NCBI GenBank assembly: GCA_910589415.1
Contig: OU342631.1
Coordinates: forward strand, 61,718,598-61,782,597
Length of the DNA stretch: 64,000 nt
Direction: 5' to 3'
Source of the DNA: Malachius bipustulatus
Taxonomy: Eukaryota; Arthropoda; Insecta; Coleoptera; Melyridae
Positions 49,059 through 60,543 of this stretch are shown piece after piece. Below the pieces are notes generated by a model. That model saw only the letters and a program-made list of their open reading frames with translations, was not told where the DNA came from and did no database searches. Made by a program: the position numbers and the translations under genes. Within the stretch, counting starts at the first letter, position 1. Each line of letters opens with the position of its first letter.

Positions 49059-51342
49059 AAAGGATTCCCTATACATGGAGACCAGTGGCGTTCCGGAATT
49101 ATTGGGGGTTGAGCGGGAAACAAAGCAGAAAAATCCCCTACATTTAAAAAATTTACAACTTCCACGCACAATATTGAGTCAGCGAAGCTATGGCAGGGAA
49201 AAATACTTCAAAGAATTCCCTATCCACAGAGACCAGTGGCGTTCCGAAATTATTGGGGGATGAGCGGGAAACAAAAAATATCCCATACAGTTAAAAAATT
49301 TACAGCTTCCACGCACAACATTGAGTCAGCGAAGCTATGGCAGAGAAAAATATTTCAAAGGATTTCCTACTCCTGGAGACCAGTGGCGTTTCGGAATTAT
49401 TGGGGGTTGAGCGAGAAACAAAAAAAAATCCCCTACATTTAAAAAAATCACAGCTTCCACGCATAACATTTAGTCAGCGAAGCTATGGCAGGGAAAAATA
49501 TTTCAAAGGATTTCCTACTAATGGAGACCAGTGGCGTTCCGAAATTATTGGGGGTAGAGCGAGAAACAAAAAAAAAATCCCCTACATTTAAAAAATTCAC
49601 AGCTTCCACGCACAACATTGAGTCAGCGAAGCTATGGCAGGGAAAAATATTTCAAAGGATTTCCTACTCATGGAGACCAGTGGCGTTCCGAAATTATTGG
49701 GGGTTGAGCGGGAAACAAAACAAAAAAATCCCCTACATTTAAAAAATTTACAACTTCCACGTACAACATTGAGTCAGCGAAGCTATGGCAGGGAAAAATA
49801 CTTCAAAGGATTCCCTATCCACAGAGACCAATGGCGTTCCGAAATTATTGGGGGATGAGCGGGAAACAAAAAATATCCCCTACAGTTAAAAAATTTACAG
49901 CTTCCACGCACAACATTGAGTCAGCAAAGCTATGGCAGGGAAAAATATTTAAAAGGATTTCCTACTCATGGAGACCAGTGGCGTTCCGAAATTATTGGGG
50001 GTAGAGCGTGAAACAAAAAAAATCCCCTACATTTAAAAAATTCACAGCTTCCACGCACAACATTGAGTCAGCAAAGCTATGGCAGGGAAAAATATTTAAA
50101 AGAATTTCCTACTAATGGAGACCAGTGGCGTTCCGAAATTATTGGGGGTAGAGCGAGAAACAAAAAAAAATCCCCTACATTTAAAAAATTCACAGCTTCC
50201 ACGCACAACATTGAGTCAGCAAAGCTATGGCAGGGAAAAATATTTCAAAGGATTTCCTACTCATGGAGACCAGTGGCGTTCCGAAATTATTGAGGGTTGA
50301 GCGAGAAACAAAAAAAAATACCCTACATTTAAAAAATTCACATCTTCCACGCATAACATTGAATCAGCGAAGCTATGGCAGGGAAAAATATTTCAAAGGA
50401 TTCCCTATACATGGAGACCAGTGGCGTTCCGGAATTATTGGGGGTTGAGCGGGAAACAAAACAGAAAAATCCCCTACATTTAAAAAATTTACAACTTCCA
50501 CGCACAACATTGAGTCAGCGAAGCTATGGCAGGGAAAAATACTTCAAAGGATTCCCTATCCACGGAGACCAGTGGCGTTCCGAAATTATTGGGGGATGAG
50601 CGGGAAACAAAAAATATCCCCTACAGTTAAAAAATTTACAGCTTCCACGCACAACATTGAGTCAGCAAAGCTATGGCAGGGAAAAATATTTCAAAGGATT
50701 TCCTACTCATGGAGACCAGTGGCGTTCCGGAATTATTGGGGGTTGAGCGAGAAACAAAAAAAATCCCCTACATTTAAAAAATTCACAGCTTCCACGCATA
50801 ACATTGAGTCAGCGAAGCTATGGCAGGGAAAAATATTTCAAAGGATTCCCTATACATGGAGACCAGTGGCGTTCCGGAGTTATTGGGGGTTGAGCGGGAA
50901 ACAAAACAGAAAAATCCCCTACATTTAAAAAATTTACAACTTCCACGCACAACATTGAGTCAGCGAAGCTATGGCAGGGAAAAATACTTCAAAGGATTCC
51001 CTATCCACAGAGACCAGTGGCGTTCCGAAATTATTGGGGGATGAGCGGGAAACAAAAAATATCCCCTACAGTTAAAAAATTTACAGCTTCCACGCACAAC
51101 ATTGAGTTAGCGAAGCTATGGCAGGGAAAAATATTTCAAAGGATTTCCTACTCCTGGAGACCAGTGGCGTTCCGGAATTATTGGGGGTTGAGCGAGAAAC
51201 AAAAAAAATCCCCTACATTTAAAAAATTCACAGCTTCCACGCACAACATTGAGTCAGCGAAGCTATGGCAGGGAAAAATATTTCAAAGGATTTCCTACTC
51301 ATGGAGACCAGTGGCGTTCCGAAATTATTGGGGGTTGAGCGG

Positions 51343-52516
51343 TTTTTCGTTCCTTCATCGAAGTTTGCAGCAACAGCATGTCGACCATCACACTTTGCAG
51401 AATCGTTAACTATCCAGTTGTCCTGTATTCTTTGTTGATGCGGTTCAGAGTGGACACCGCAATACCTAATACATCACTTCAATTAATAAAATGAAGCTCT
51501 AAAATATAAAATAGAAATTGTACCCATGCCTTAGAAATTTCAAATACAGTATACGCTGATCTTTTTATGTGGCTCGTCGCTCAAACTGTTTATACAGATA
51601 AAATGCACTGTTTTAATTCAGAGACAGATAGCCCAAATTTAAGCGGAAACGTTTCTTTGGAGGAGACATCCTCTCACTTGTATACTTGATGTAGGATTCT
51701 CCATAATGGCACTTGAAATCGTTTGTAGGAAGAAAATGCAAAGCCAAAAATAATTTCATAATTCTGAAAAGAATAGGATGTCTGTTCTCTAATAAGAACT
51801 GAATGGGCTTCAAAATGAACTTATTTGGTTTTGAAATAAAGTTGTAAAGAACTTATTTAAAAAGGACCTATAGGGTTTTGGAAATAACTGATTATAAAAC
51901 TGATGTGTAACATTCGACGCTGACAGCGTTAACAATAATTACATAACAATAAAAAATAACACGCTTCTGTAGCGTTGAGTGTTGCATAGATTCGATTTCC
52001 TGTACAAATTTTGCTGGGTGTAATTTTGCCAATGAATTCACCAATGAGAAGCGTCCTTTTCTGGCGGTTCATTTAAATTTACTCCTCCTAATTTAAAAAT
52101 GAGGTATAATCGAGATAGTAATTTTAGTTTCCTAAGTCAGTGTTTTTGAGATCTTGCTGTAGTATGATAATAGTTCTTATGGCACATTATAAATTATTCG
52201 AAAAATTAAATGACAGTGGCAACTGCCACACATCAGGCTGTATAAATGTGCAAGCAGTTCAAAACGTTCAATATCCGGTACTGTGAGCTACCGCGGCTGT
52301 TGTGACGTCAGATGTGTGAATTTGACAGTCCTTAACTAGCTTATTTAACATCGGTGTAGATCGAAAAAAATCTACCCGCATATGAAATTAATTTCATTTA
52401 ATAATATAAAAAAATTAATAAGTTGCCTTCATTAGCAAATGCCCTAATTATTATTCCGTACGATCTGAAATTTTACACCCCATATATTGTCGATTTGGGC
52501 AATCCGTAATAGGAAC
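51343..52516. other. Non-coding stretch between satellite and palindromic element
   Basis: No gene recognised; AT-rich, several short frames without domains. Confidence 0.65.
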
Positions 52517-52529
52517 TTAATAGGTAAAA
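52517..52529. repeat. Left TSD of palindromic element
   Basis: TTAATAGGTAAAA, repeated at 53538-53550. Confidence 0.85.
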
Positions 52530-52610
52530 TCAGCGTAGTGGGTCATTGTATACTCAAAATTCAATAAAACAACAATAAAATTTTGGTCAATGAGTATATA
52601 TATTAAGATC

Positions 52611-52651
52611 TTGTCGACCGGTTTCGGGTTACTAGCCCATCCTCAGGACAA
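52611..52651 (-). ncRNA. Hammerhead-like motif, left arm
   Basis: Mirror image of 53451-53491 on the minus strand. Confidence 0.65.
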
Positions 52652-53450
52652 CAATTGTCAGTTTACAAATTCCGCAGTTAGAGTAAAATACATTTTCATC
52701 CTTATGGTAATAAAAATCAAACATAGGCTCAGGGATGTAAGATGGAAAAGAGAAGCGCTGATGACCACCAGGGTAATTAAAACATTTTGAAAAAACTTTT
52801 CAAAAAGACTTTTTCAATCACATAATCAAAAATTACAATAAAACCAAGAACTAGTTTAAAACTTCACTCTGATGTGAAGTGGCGATACAAAATACCCTTT
52901 TGTCATCCAACTTTCAGTTGGGATGACCGGGAATAAATTTAAATTAAATCATTTGTAACAATTGTTAAAAAGGAAGACTAGCTTGAAGAGCTCATCCTCC
53001 TGAAATGGTGAATTATAAAAGTTGTACTTTTATATTATATTTTTATTATTATATATTATATTTTAAATTATAAAAAAGTACTTTTATAATTCACCATTTC
53101 AGGAGGATGAGCTCTTCAAGCTAGTCTTCCTTTTTAACAATTGTTACAAATGATTTAATTTTTATTTATTCCCGGTCATCCCAACTGAAAGTTGGATGAC
53201 AAAAGGGTATTTTGTATCGCCACTTCACATCAGAGTGAAGTTTTAAACTAGTTCTTGGTTTTATTGTAATTTTTGATTATGTGATTGAAAAAGTCTTTTT
53301 GAAAAGTTTTTTCAAAATGTTTTAATTACCCTGGTGGTCATCAGCGCTTCTCTTTTCCATCTTACATCCCTGAGCCTATGTTTGATTTTTATTACCATAA
53401 GGATGAAAATGTATTTTACTCTAACTGCGGAATTTGTAAACTGACAATTG

Positions 53451-53491
53451 TTGTCCTGAGGATGGGCTAGTAACCCGAAACCGGTCGACAA
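53451..53491 (+). ncRNA. Hammerhead-like motif, right arm
   Basis: Stem I UUGUC; core CUGAGGA; one extra U; stem II GGG, loop, CCC; GAA; stem III ACCGGU (palindromic); C17 in a GUC triplet; stem I return GACAA (5 perfect pairs). The extra U before stem II departs from the simplest consensus, so activity is less certain than for the 438-bp repeats. Confidence 0.65.
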
Positions 53492-53537
53492 GATCTTAAT
53501 ATATATACTCATTGACCAAAATTTTATTGTTGTTTTA

Positions 53538-53550
53538 TTAATAGGTAAAA
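53538..53550. repeat. Right TSD of palindromic element
   Basis: TTAATAGGTAAAA. Confidence 0.85.
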
Positions 53551-53599
53551 GGTGAGTAAAAGATGCATAAAAAATCAAAAATACCTGTTGGAAACTTTT

Positions 53600-54934
53600 T
53601 TACATATTATTGCATTTTTCGGATCGACTTAAAATTTCCTCCAGCGTGTACGAAACAGGAAATTGGAAATTTATTTCCTCTATGTCGTTGATTTCTTTGT
53701 ATTTTTCAATCATTTCATGCATCTCCTTCAGTCCGTAATACTTAAGAATTATTTGTTTGTTTATAAATCCAACCAATACATAGCAAATAAACTTAGGGTC
53801 ATCAATTTTGCAATATTTTGCAATATTTTGGTAGATGTTCGTCGCGGTATTAAATTCGATGAATTCTGTTGAATAATCCCATTTGAGGTGTTTTTCGGGT
53901 TCGTCCGTTATGAAAAATCGACGACTTTCTTCAGAGTTATGCCTGTCAGCGTATATATGATGCAAATCTTCTTTAAAATGCAAAACGACAAATCTGCATT
54001 CTATTTGAGAGAGCGTCAAATAGTCGCTCTTTGACTTGTAGAGATCATCTCCAAAAAGTTGACACAATTTGCAAGTAAATACAAAGTCGGGTTGTTTTAC
54101 ATCGTCAATTGATAGTGTTTTTTCCAAAGAGGAGCATTTAAAGTGAACCCATCTAGAACAAACAGAACACTGAATGTAGTACTCTTGACTATCTTGACCA
54201 CAGTCAAGACATCGATGGTACACAGGTTCAGACGCCAGAAGAAGAATGTTTTGAATTTCCAAGCGAAAACTTTCAGGATCAAAAATTTTCATGGGGGGGA
54301 AGTCAGCGACATCGTTCAGATCAGATAAAATGAATATATAAAAAATTAGATATACTCCGCAATTCACGTTGTCGTCTTGCCGAGGATAGTCCAATATTTT
54401 CGAAGAAATAGTCCACTTTCGAATATTCAGTTTATCGTCTGCTTGTATTCGATCTCTTATGACGAAGAAGTTTTTTATTTTTCGGAAAATAAAGTCGGTA
54501 TTTATTGGATAATTTCTGCTGGGGTTGAGAATATGTATGGTTTTATTCTTCAAATATAGAACTATCAACACCCAGTGTATTCCCCGATCATTGTATGGCA
54601 GTATAATAAAGTCTACGTCATCAAGTGGTTTACTGTAAGGCAAAAATTTTTTCAAATCCTTCGCTTGGTCTTGAAATAAAATATGGGTTGAAATGGTGTC
54701 GATGTAATAGATATGTTTGCTCTCTTTCAAAATTGAGAATGCTGCTGCATCAATGCAATAATCAGAGAGCCATCTGTCTTGATCTTTAAGCTCATGACCA
54801 GTTTTGTTTTTAATAGAAGTTAGTGTTTTGAAATCAGAGCTACGTAAGAATATGGTGTTGTCGTCATTTCTATATAATCCTAATGTAAAATTACATTTCA
54901 ATGCTGAAGATATATATAAATTGTTGTCAAAAAA
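53600..54934 (-). CDS. Ulp1-type cysteine protease with PHD finger (downstream part of transposase frame)
   Basis: 433 aa from a TTG at 54901; no ATG, because the frame continues upstream to the transposase stop at 54935-54937. The C48/Ulp1-like core shows H109 (GIHW), N126 in HILNPSR where Asp is usual, Q175 and C181 (RQDDNVNCGVY). The PHD-type finger follows: C231, C234, C245, C248, H253, C256, C277 and C280. Ulp1-like proteases cleave SUMO-type conjugates; such domains are known as passengers in some DNA transposons. The C-terminal ~150 residues are not recognised. Confidence 0.75.
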   Translation of the reverse strand, partial: FFDNNLYISSALKCNFTLGLYRNDDNTIFLRSSDFKTLTSIKNKTGHELKDQDRWLSDYCIDAAAFSILKESKHIYYIDTISTHILFQDQAKDLKKFLPYSKPLDDVDFIILPYNDRGIHWVLIVLYLKNKTIHILNPSRNYPINTDFIFRKIKNFFVIRDRIQADDKLNIRKWTISSKILDYPRQDDNVNCGVYLIFYIFILSDLNDVADFPPMKIFDPESFRLEIQNILLLASEPVYHRCLDCGQDSQEYYIQCSVCSRWVHFKCSSLEKTLSIDDVKQPDFVFTCKLCQLFGDDLYKSKSDYLTLSQIECRFVVLHFKEDLHHIYADRHNSEESRRFFITDEPEKHLKWDYSTEFIEFNTATNIYQNIAKYCKIDDPKFICYVLVGFINKQIILKYYGLKEMHEMIEKYKEINDIEEINFQFPVSYTLEEILSRSEKCNNM

Positions 54935-56926
54935 TTAACCATTTTTTAAAGCGCGTCCATCCGGACGATCAACATTTGACCCTTCTTCAGATTTTGTTTC
55001 ACTTGAACTTTTAATCCCTTCTGCTGCAAAAGTGTTCTCAAAGACGTCTTGCTTATTATCATTACAAACATTTATGTCTGAGGAAGATTTATGTAGGTCG
55101 TCCTTTATGTCCTCTGTAAATATTTTCAAGTATTTCTTGTATAAAAAACCCTGCGCCTTCTTCCGTTTCATCCATCCTTCCACTTTTTGTGGGTCATCAA
55201 TTTCCTTTGACTTTTTCTTTTTTGGCACTGCCCCTATTTCCAAGTCGATAGCCTTTAAGTTGGTTTTTATTCTATTTTCTAATGCTGAAACGAACCTACC
55301 CACTTTCAGATTTGTTTGCCCTCCAAGAATCTCTTTTTTGACGATCTTAAACCACGACTCGGCATTTGCGTTGCTAAAGCGGCCAGCATTTAAAATGTCA
55401 GTCCATAAAGGAACGAACGGCATCAAACGTTTGAGCAGATACATTGCCAAAGCTTCACACTTGAAAGGATTCCTATCGCAAGAAGATTTTTCAACGCATT
55501 CCGATGTTGTTATAAGAGACACTTTATCATACGATCTATAGAAAAATATAAAAAAGGGAGAGGTTATGTAGGTGCCTCTAACAGTTTCATCGTCATCACG
55601 ATCCTCGTCATAAAAATCATCTTTCTCTTCCCTTAGACTTAAAAATGTTTCAGTTTTATCGTAGCAGTTTGACGACAATTCTGTTAACGCTCTTTCGACG
55701 TTTTCATCATGAAAAGAACTAAGCAAAAGAAAAAGAATGTTTTCAAATTGAAAATCGAGCTCCTCCAATGACGTACATTGCAATAAAACCGCTATAGAGT
55801 CAACGAGTATGTTTCTAACTTTTTTGTCGACTTTCAGTGTGGACAGTTTCCTGCAGACCATTTTTATAAAATGAGCGCAGCAACATTTTATAGTTACGCA
55901 AGACTCCAAACTAAAATCTGACAAACAGTTGGTGACATATTTGAAACATATCTTAAGGTAAGTGTACAAGGTCATGTCGTTGAAAGCGTTGCATACAGAT
56001 GTTATTAGGGCAAAACTCCAATCCGTCACGATAATTCTAAATATTGGCCAAGTCTTAAAGCAGCTGACGGTTACGAAATGCCTAAACTTCAAAAGGAAAC
56101 TTGCTATGGTTGCGGAATCATGCTTCGAACTTATTAGCTCAGCTATGGGTGTCAACTTTCCACCGACATTCACAACTAAGGAGTAATATAATATTCGAGA
56201 GCCTTTCTCATATGATGTTGTTCGGACAACAGAACCTGTAGCATCGAAATATGCCACAACTTTTTTTCCTTTTCCCGTCAGCATCTTCACTTGATCTTTT
56301 GAATACAAGTACACCAAAGTCTTGCCATCTGGAAACTGAATGTACTTGTCTGCATCAGGTTTTTCTACGGACTTCAAAAGAAGATCAAAAGAGGGATCTC
56401 TGTGTAAATCATTTTGTGACAACGCTTCCGACCTGACTTTTTGATAAACAGGCAGAGATCGCAGAGTTTGCCAATTTCCATCGATAAATACTTTTTCGTC
56501 AATTTTGTCAATGTCCTTACACCGGACAATTATTTTGTAAGTTTGGCAATCTGTCTGTTTACAAATTGCGTACTCCACGATCGACTTTCCACATAGCTTC
56601 ATTTTTTTATTGTATCTGAAACCTTTCAAAACTAACAAACAAGAAATATCTCTCTTCTCTAGTTCCTTTTTCATTAGATTTCTCCTATTTTCAGAATTTT
56701 CAAAAATATCTGAATTTTCAACAAAACGTTCCACCTTTAGAGATATTAACAAATTGAAACGTTTGATATTTTTAATTTTTTCTTCAGTATCGAAGAAAGG
56801 AACACATGGTGTTTTTATTGAATTGGAATCATCGCTGAATTCAGCTTCTCTCTCTGGTTTCAGAATGTTCAAAATTGTGTGAGGAAAAATTTCATCACAT
56901 TGAAGATTATCAACGGTATGAACCAC
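54935..56926 (-). CDS. MULE-type transposase-like protein
   Basis: 663 aa. Catalytic-type acidic residues are D228 (AYFDATG), D302 (IIVTDWS) and E523 (NANAESWF), with a CCAHF motif (C349-H352) between D2 and E like the C/D-H motif of Mutator-like transposases. The C-terminal part is basic (PKKKKSKEI). The frame opens at a GTG with no in-frame ATG and runs back to about 56983, so the true start may be in an upstream exon or lost. A TAA (54935-54937) separates it from the protease-PHD frame. Assignment to MULE/NOF-like elements is by motif only. Confidence 0.65.
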   Translation of the reverse strand: MVHTVDNLQCDEIFPHTILNILKPEREAEFSDDSNSIKTPCVPFFDTEEKIKNIKRFNLLISLKVERFVENSDIFENSENRRNLMKKELEKRDISCLLVLKGFRYNKKMKLCGKSIVEYAICKQTDCQTYKIIVRCKDIDKIDEKVFIDGNWQTLRSLPVYQKVRSEALSQNDLHRDPSFDLLLKSVEKPDADKYIQFPDGKTLVYLYSKDQVKMLTGKGKKVVAYFDATGSVVRTTSYEKGSRILYYSLVVNVGGKLTPIAELISSKHDSATIASFLLKFRHFVTVSCFKTWPIFRIIVTDWSFALITSVCNAFNDMTLYTYLKICFKYVTNCLSDFSLESCVTIKCCCAHFIKMVCRKLSTLKVDKKVRNILVDSIAVLLQCTSLEELDFQFENILFLLLSSFHDENVERALTELSSNCYDKTETFLSLREEKDDFYDEDRDDDETVRGTYITSPFFIFFYRSYDKVSLITTSECVEKSSCDRNPFKCEALAMYLLKRLMPFVPLWTDILNAGRFSNANAESWFKIVKKEILGGQTNLKVGRFVSALENRIKTNLKAIDLEIGAVPKKKKSKEIDDPQKVEGWMKRKKAQGFLYKKYLKIFTEDIKDDLHKSSSDINVCNDNKQDVFENTFAAEGIKSSSETKSEEGSNVDRPDGRALKNG

Positions 56927-56983
56927 AACTTCGACAGAAAGAGTATTGCTTCTTTTTTCTGGTAAAATATCCCAACCAGCAAA

Positions 56984-58423
56984 TTAAGTAACAGAATCTC
57001 TGTTGGAAGGTTGTTTTACTTTGAATAAGTATAAAATACAAATACTATACCAAGTTTATAACTTATAAGTGTGCAGTACTTCTAGCGACATTTTAGTAGT
57101 GCTAAAGGAGTATTATCATCTAAAATGTATTACCCCATCGAGTATTTACTTTGAGGTAATTATGGAAAGTTTCGTTTAGCAAATTTTCACCTTATATATG
57201 ACTTGTAAGTATATGTAGCTTTACGGTTGATAACAGGTAACAAAATGTAGTGAAAAGTTCTGGTCCGGGTACCCAATAAATACTATAAAGACTGTTTAAT
57301 TAGTAAGTTCTTTTTATAAGTTATTGATACTTAGAATGAACTTCAATATCTACTTTGGAGTAAACAACCAACAAGTACAATTTTCAAGTTCTAGCTAAGT
57401 GTTTGTGATAGAGTGGAATCACCTGGAAGTATAATTATTCACCTGACTGAAAATACTATAAAGTACAGGTGTCCTCAAAAGTCTACTTTTGAGAATCACG
57501 GTGAGCTACAAAGAAATTCAGTGTAATAAATACATTACGATATTATCATTGTATTTCAATTCAGGGACACCCTGTATAGTTGTAATTGGTATCATTTTGT
57601 GCAGCCTTTTATTTCGTGAAACTTTTATTTGAAACATTTTTTTGAAAAAAGTTATCGGTGAGCAGCATTAGATGAAATATACATCGCGAACAAGTCTCGG
57701 TTAAAAGTTGATATACCAAATCGAAGCTCGGCAGATTGATCGAACCTTGCGTGGCCGTGTGCGCTAAACTCCTGTTACATACTACTCTCTCGTTGTATCA
57801 TTGTTGAATGGTGAGGTGTTATCGTTTGCGTTTCGCTGCTATTAAAAGAAAATTATAATCTCTGTTTACTAGAGTAAAATATCGTTCCTCTTTTTTCCTT
57901 CCGATCATTATTATTATTTCTTCGACACGTTTTTTCCACAATCGAGAGCTTCTTATTGCTTGTATTTCGAGAACACTTTTAACTTTATTTTTTCGTTCTA
58001 AACAGAATAAAATTCCCATTTTTTTTACAAACAACAGTTACCTACTTGTTATATTTATTTTTTCTTCTGTAGAATATAGGTATCTAAGCTTGCTGTAGCT
58101 TATACTTTTCTATACGCTGGAATATTTTGTTTAGGTCGGTTTTTCGTTTTTGTTTTTTTTTTATTTGGTATTTTCGGTAAAATATCAAATTAGAAATAAT
58201 CTTTTAATTTTTATTTGGTGTGGTACCTAACATTTTTCGGCGTGTGACTTACGAGAGATATCGTTTTTATAGGTTTTCTTTTCAGAACCTCTATTACCTA
58301 TCTATTTTTCCTTTTTTTCCTTGTGGAGTACTTACACACCGCTGGTTATACGTTCGATTGCTAATTTCATTTCAATATCGAAATTGATATATTGTTACAC
58401 TTCCAACTCTTCACGTAATCAAA
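56984..58423. other. Non-coding stretch
   Basis: AT-rich; no TIR of the transposase element could be identified. CAGGGACACCCTGTATA near 57563 resembles common insect transposon ends. Confidence 0.55.
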
Positions 58424-58783
58424 ATGGTGAACAAATTGAAAAGAAATCAAATAACCTTAAAGCAGATTTCTGAAGCTCTAAAAAAATGTCATTTGAGCTG
58501 CAAAGACCTGGAAACCTCCAATTGCGTCGAAGTTCTTTGTGAAGCTTTAAAGTTGAATGGACGAAAAAAAATACTAAACAGAAAGTGCATTCGCAATAAA
58601 CTGAATAGGAACATGATCTATTTGAAAAAAAAAACCTTCTTGCGCATCAATCGCAGAAATAGTGTATTTTTATGCGATTCAATAATAAATATTTTCTTCC
58701 TATTTTTTTTTATGATGAATTTAATGAAAAATAATCCGATTTTTTTGGGAAAACTCCACCTACCTACAAAAAAAAAAGAATGA
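58424..58783 (+). CDS. Hypothetical 119-aa frame
   Basis: ATG in good context (AATCAAAATGG), Lys/Asn/Leu-rich, with a hydrophobic run INIFFLFFFMMNLM at about 88-101. No domain or homologue recognised. AT-rich composition makes chance openness likely. Confidence 0.15.
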   Translation: MVNKLKRNQITLKQISEALKKCHLSCKDLETSNCVEVLCEALKLNGRKKILNRKCIRNKLNRNMIYLKKKTFLRINRRNSVFLCDSIINIFFLFFFMMNLMKNNPIFLGKLHLPTKKKE

Positions 58784-59804
58784 TCCTCTCGTGGATGCGA
58801 ACCCGCTCCAACAGTCAGCTAGTCAAGGATGTAACAAACTGAGCCATACGGTACGTTTCGAATTTGTAGTGATGATGGGGTAGATATATGTAGTACGTCA
58901 GGTACCTACATCTACTCATTTTATTTTTTAAACTGGTCATATCTTAGTTATTAAAAAACCAATTTGAATACTTTTTTCACCTGCATGTAGGTGATTTAAT
59001 TGTCGTTGCGATTGCTCTTCTAATTTTCAGAACCATTCATAATTGAATGTGAAAAAAAATAAAAAAGAAATCGCGAACCATTTCATCGATTTAATAATTT
59101 TATATAAGTGTAAGCTAATTTTGCACAAGCGAAAAACTTTTTTATCTTTCGTTTAAAGTGCTACATTAATCGAGGCGAATTGAAGCTAAGACATCAAATT
59201 ATATGTTAAAGCAAAAAAAAAATGGAAAATTTCGGTTCAACTTCTTCAAAAATGGACTCATAAACGGTTATATAATTGACACATTTTCACCCTTTTTCCT
59301 ACCCACGACACTGGCTTATTAATGGAAAATATGCTAATTTTATTGCATTAACTCAAATTTCCAATAATTTTCTTCAAATCCTGTTAATTTGATTTCAAAG
59401 TTTTTTTGCCATCTTGCTCATACAATGGTTCAAAAAATTGTCCATTTTCCGTTAATGTTCAAAAAATTCAAATGGCCGCCATTTTGAAACGGCTCGGCCG
59501 ATTTTGCTCAAGTGCAATACCAGACCACTCCTTGTGGACATCTTACTCTCACAAAAATTTCAGCCCCCTAGATTGAAAACTGCGGCCAGAAACCGTGCCT
59601 CAAGGACCGGATTTGGGGAACTTTGAAAGGACACCCTGTAGAAGTAACGTGACTTTTGGATTTTTTTTCAACGAAAATCTAAAGTCATTCCCAAGCTTTA
59701 CAAGAATCGAAAATTTCGTTCACTAATCTTGAAAGATAAAGCTACAGGAGCGTTTTTAAAATCGAAAAATCGTGATTTTGGAGAAATAAATATATATATA
59801 AATA
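58784..59804. other. Non-coding stretch
   Basis: Nothing recognised; ends in a TATATATAAATATA run beside the Penelope-like element. Confidence 0.6.
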
Positions 59805-59914
59805 TAAAAACAGTTGGTGGAAGTACGACAGTACTTGTTGGAACAACTTGAATTAAATTGAACTGGGAATTCTGTCGATATCTTGGGACTTAAAAAAAGT
59901 ACACTCTTTATGCT

Positions 59915-59955
59915 AACCAAGCTTTCGAAAATTATTTATTTTCATCTTCAGGGCT
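59915..59955 (-). ncRNA. Hammerhead-like motif in Penelope-like repeat, left copy
   Basis: Minus strand: AGCC, CUGAAGA, one extra U, stem II GAAAAU/AUUUUC, GAA, very short stem III AGCU, U17, then GGUU returning to AGCC (4 pairs, one G-U). Hammerheads with minimal stem III are known in Penelope-like pseudo-LTRs. Confidence 0.55.
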
Positions 59956-60543
59956 GAAATTACATAAAATCCAATAAGGTAAAGCTACATGAATCTTATG
60001 AGAGAACTTACTACTGCATGTGAGGTTATACTAAGAAACTTGACAAGGAATTACAGGGGCTGGTGGACCTCATGGCTGCAGGATCTTAATTAATTCTGTC
60101 TCTCATGCCAGTGGTGAAATAATTAATAAAACAGGGGTTTTGTTCATTACATCCCTGGACTGATATCTGACGAACACATATTACACAATTCACAGTCACA
60201 AAGTTAAAATTTTTACATTAAAAGAAATCACTCTTATTCCTACATGTGTTTGACTAGATGAAAGGAGAACAAAATGGCTCTATTGATAAGGAAACTAATT
60301 TATAATTGATATGAGACCACTGCTGATTACAAGAAAATTTTTATTCTTCCTGAGAGAGAGAGAGGGTGAGATGAGTGACATCAATAAAAGTGACAAGACA
60401 GCTGGCAGACATACGACAGGTAGATTGTTATGTCTATTGGATGATTGGTGACATAGATGTCATTTGTCTTTCGTTTAGAACTGTCACTGCCAGAAGCCCT
60501 TGGGTTGGGGCATCTTTTCATGTCTGCCTATATGCAACCACAA

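Larger units (their letters stand above)
44694..51342. repeat. 148-149-bp satellite, about 17 monomers, split by a LINE
   Basis: Monomers share GAGACCAGTGGCGTTC, AATTATTGGGGG, GAGCGGGAAACAAA, CCCCTACA and AGTCAGCGAAGCTATGG. The array occupies 44694-44871 and 49047-51342, with the LINE at 44872-49046 between. Variants recur every third monomer (445 bp; for example 50375 and 50820, 50572 and 51017), so there is a higher-order repeat in at least part of it. Frames through it are not genes. Confidence 0.92.
52530..53537. mobile_element. Palindromic hammerhead-bearing element, Penelope-like terminal pair
   Basis: Two ~475-bp arms (52563 to ~53039 and ~53063 to 53539) are near-perfect inverted copies around an AT-rich centre at 53051. 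A 33-bp extension (52530-52562) lies on one side only. Long inverted terminal repeats plus a short one-sided extension and a variable-length TSD are known traits of Penelope-like elements. No reverse transcriptase inside; each arm has a hammerhead-like motif. Probably non-autonomous. Confidence 0.72.

Noticed and set aside
44694..51342. Regular repeats resembling a CRISPR array
   Set aside because: Monomers are contiguous 148-bp satellites without unique spacers, in a eukaryotic context and without cas genes.
49021..51409. Overlapping 60-130-aa frames in the satellite
   Set aside because: The 148-149-bp monomer is mostly not a multiple of three, so frames drift; openness comes from repeat composition.
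58784..58860. Possible tRNA gene near the GATCCTCTCGTGGATGCGAACC segment
   Set aside because: No acceptor stem or anticodon arm could be folded; no B box in the right place.
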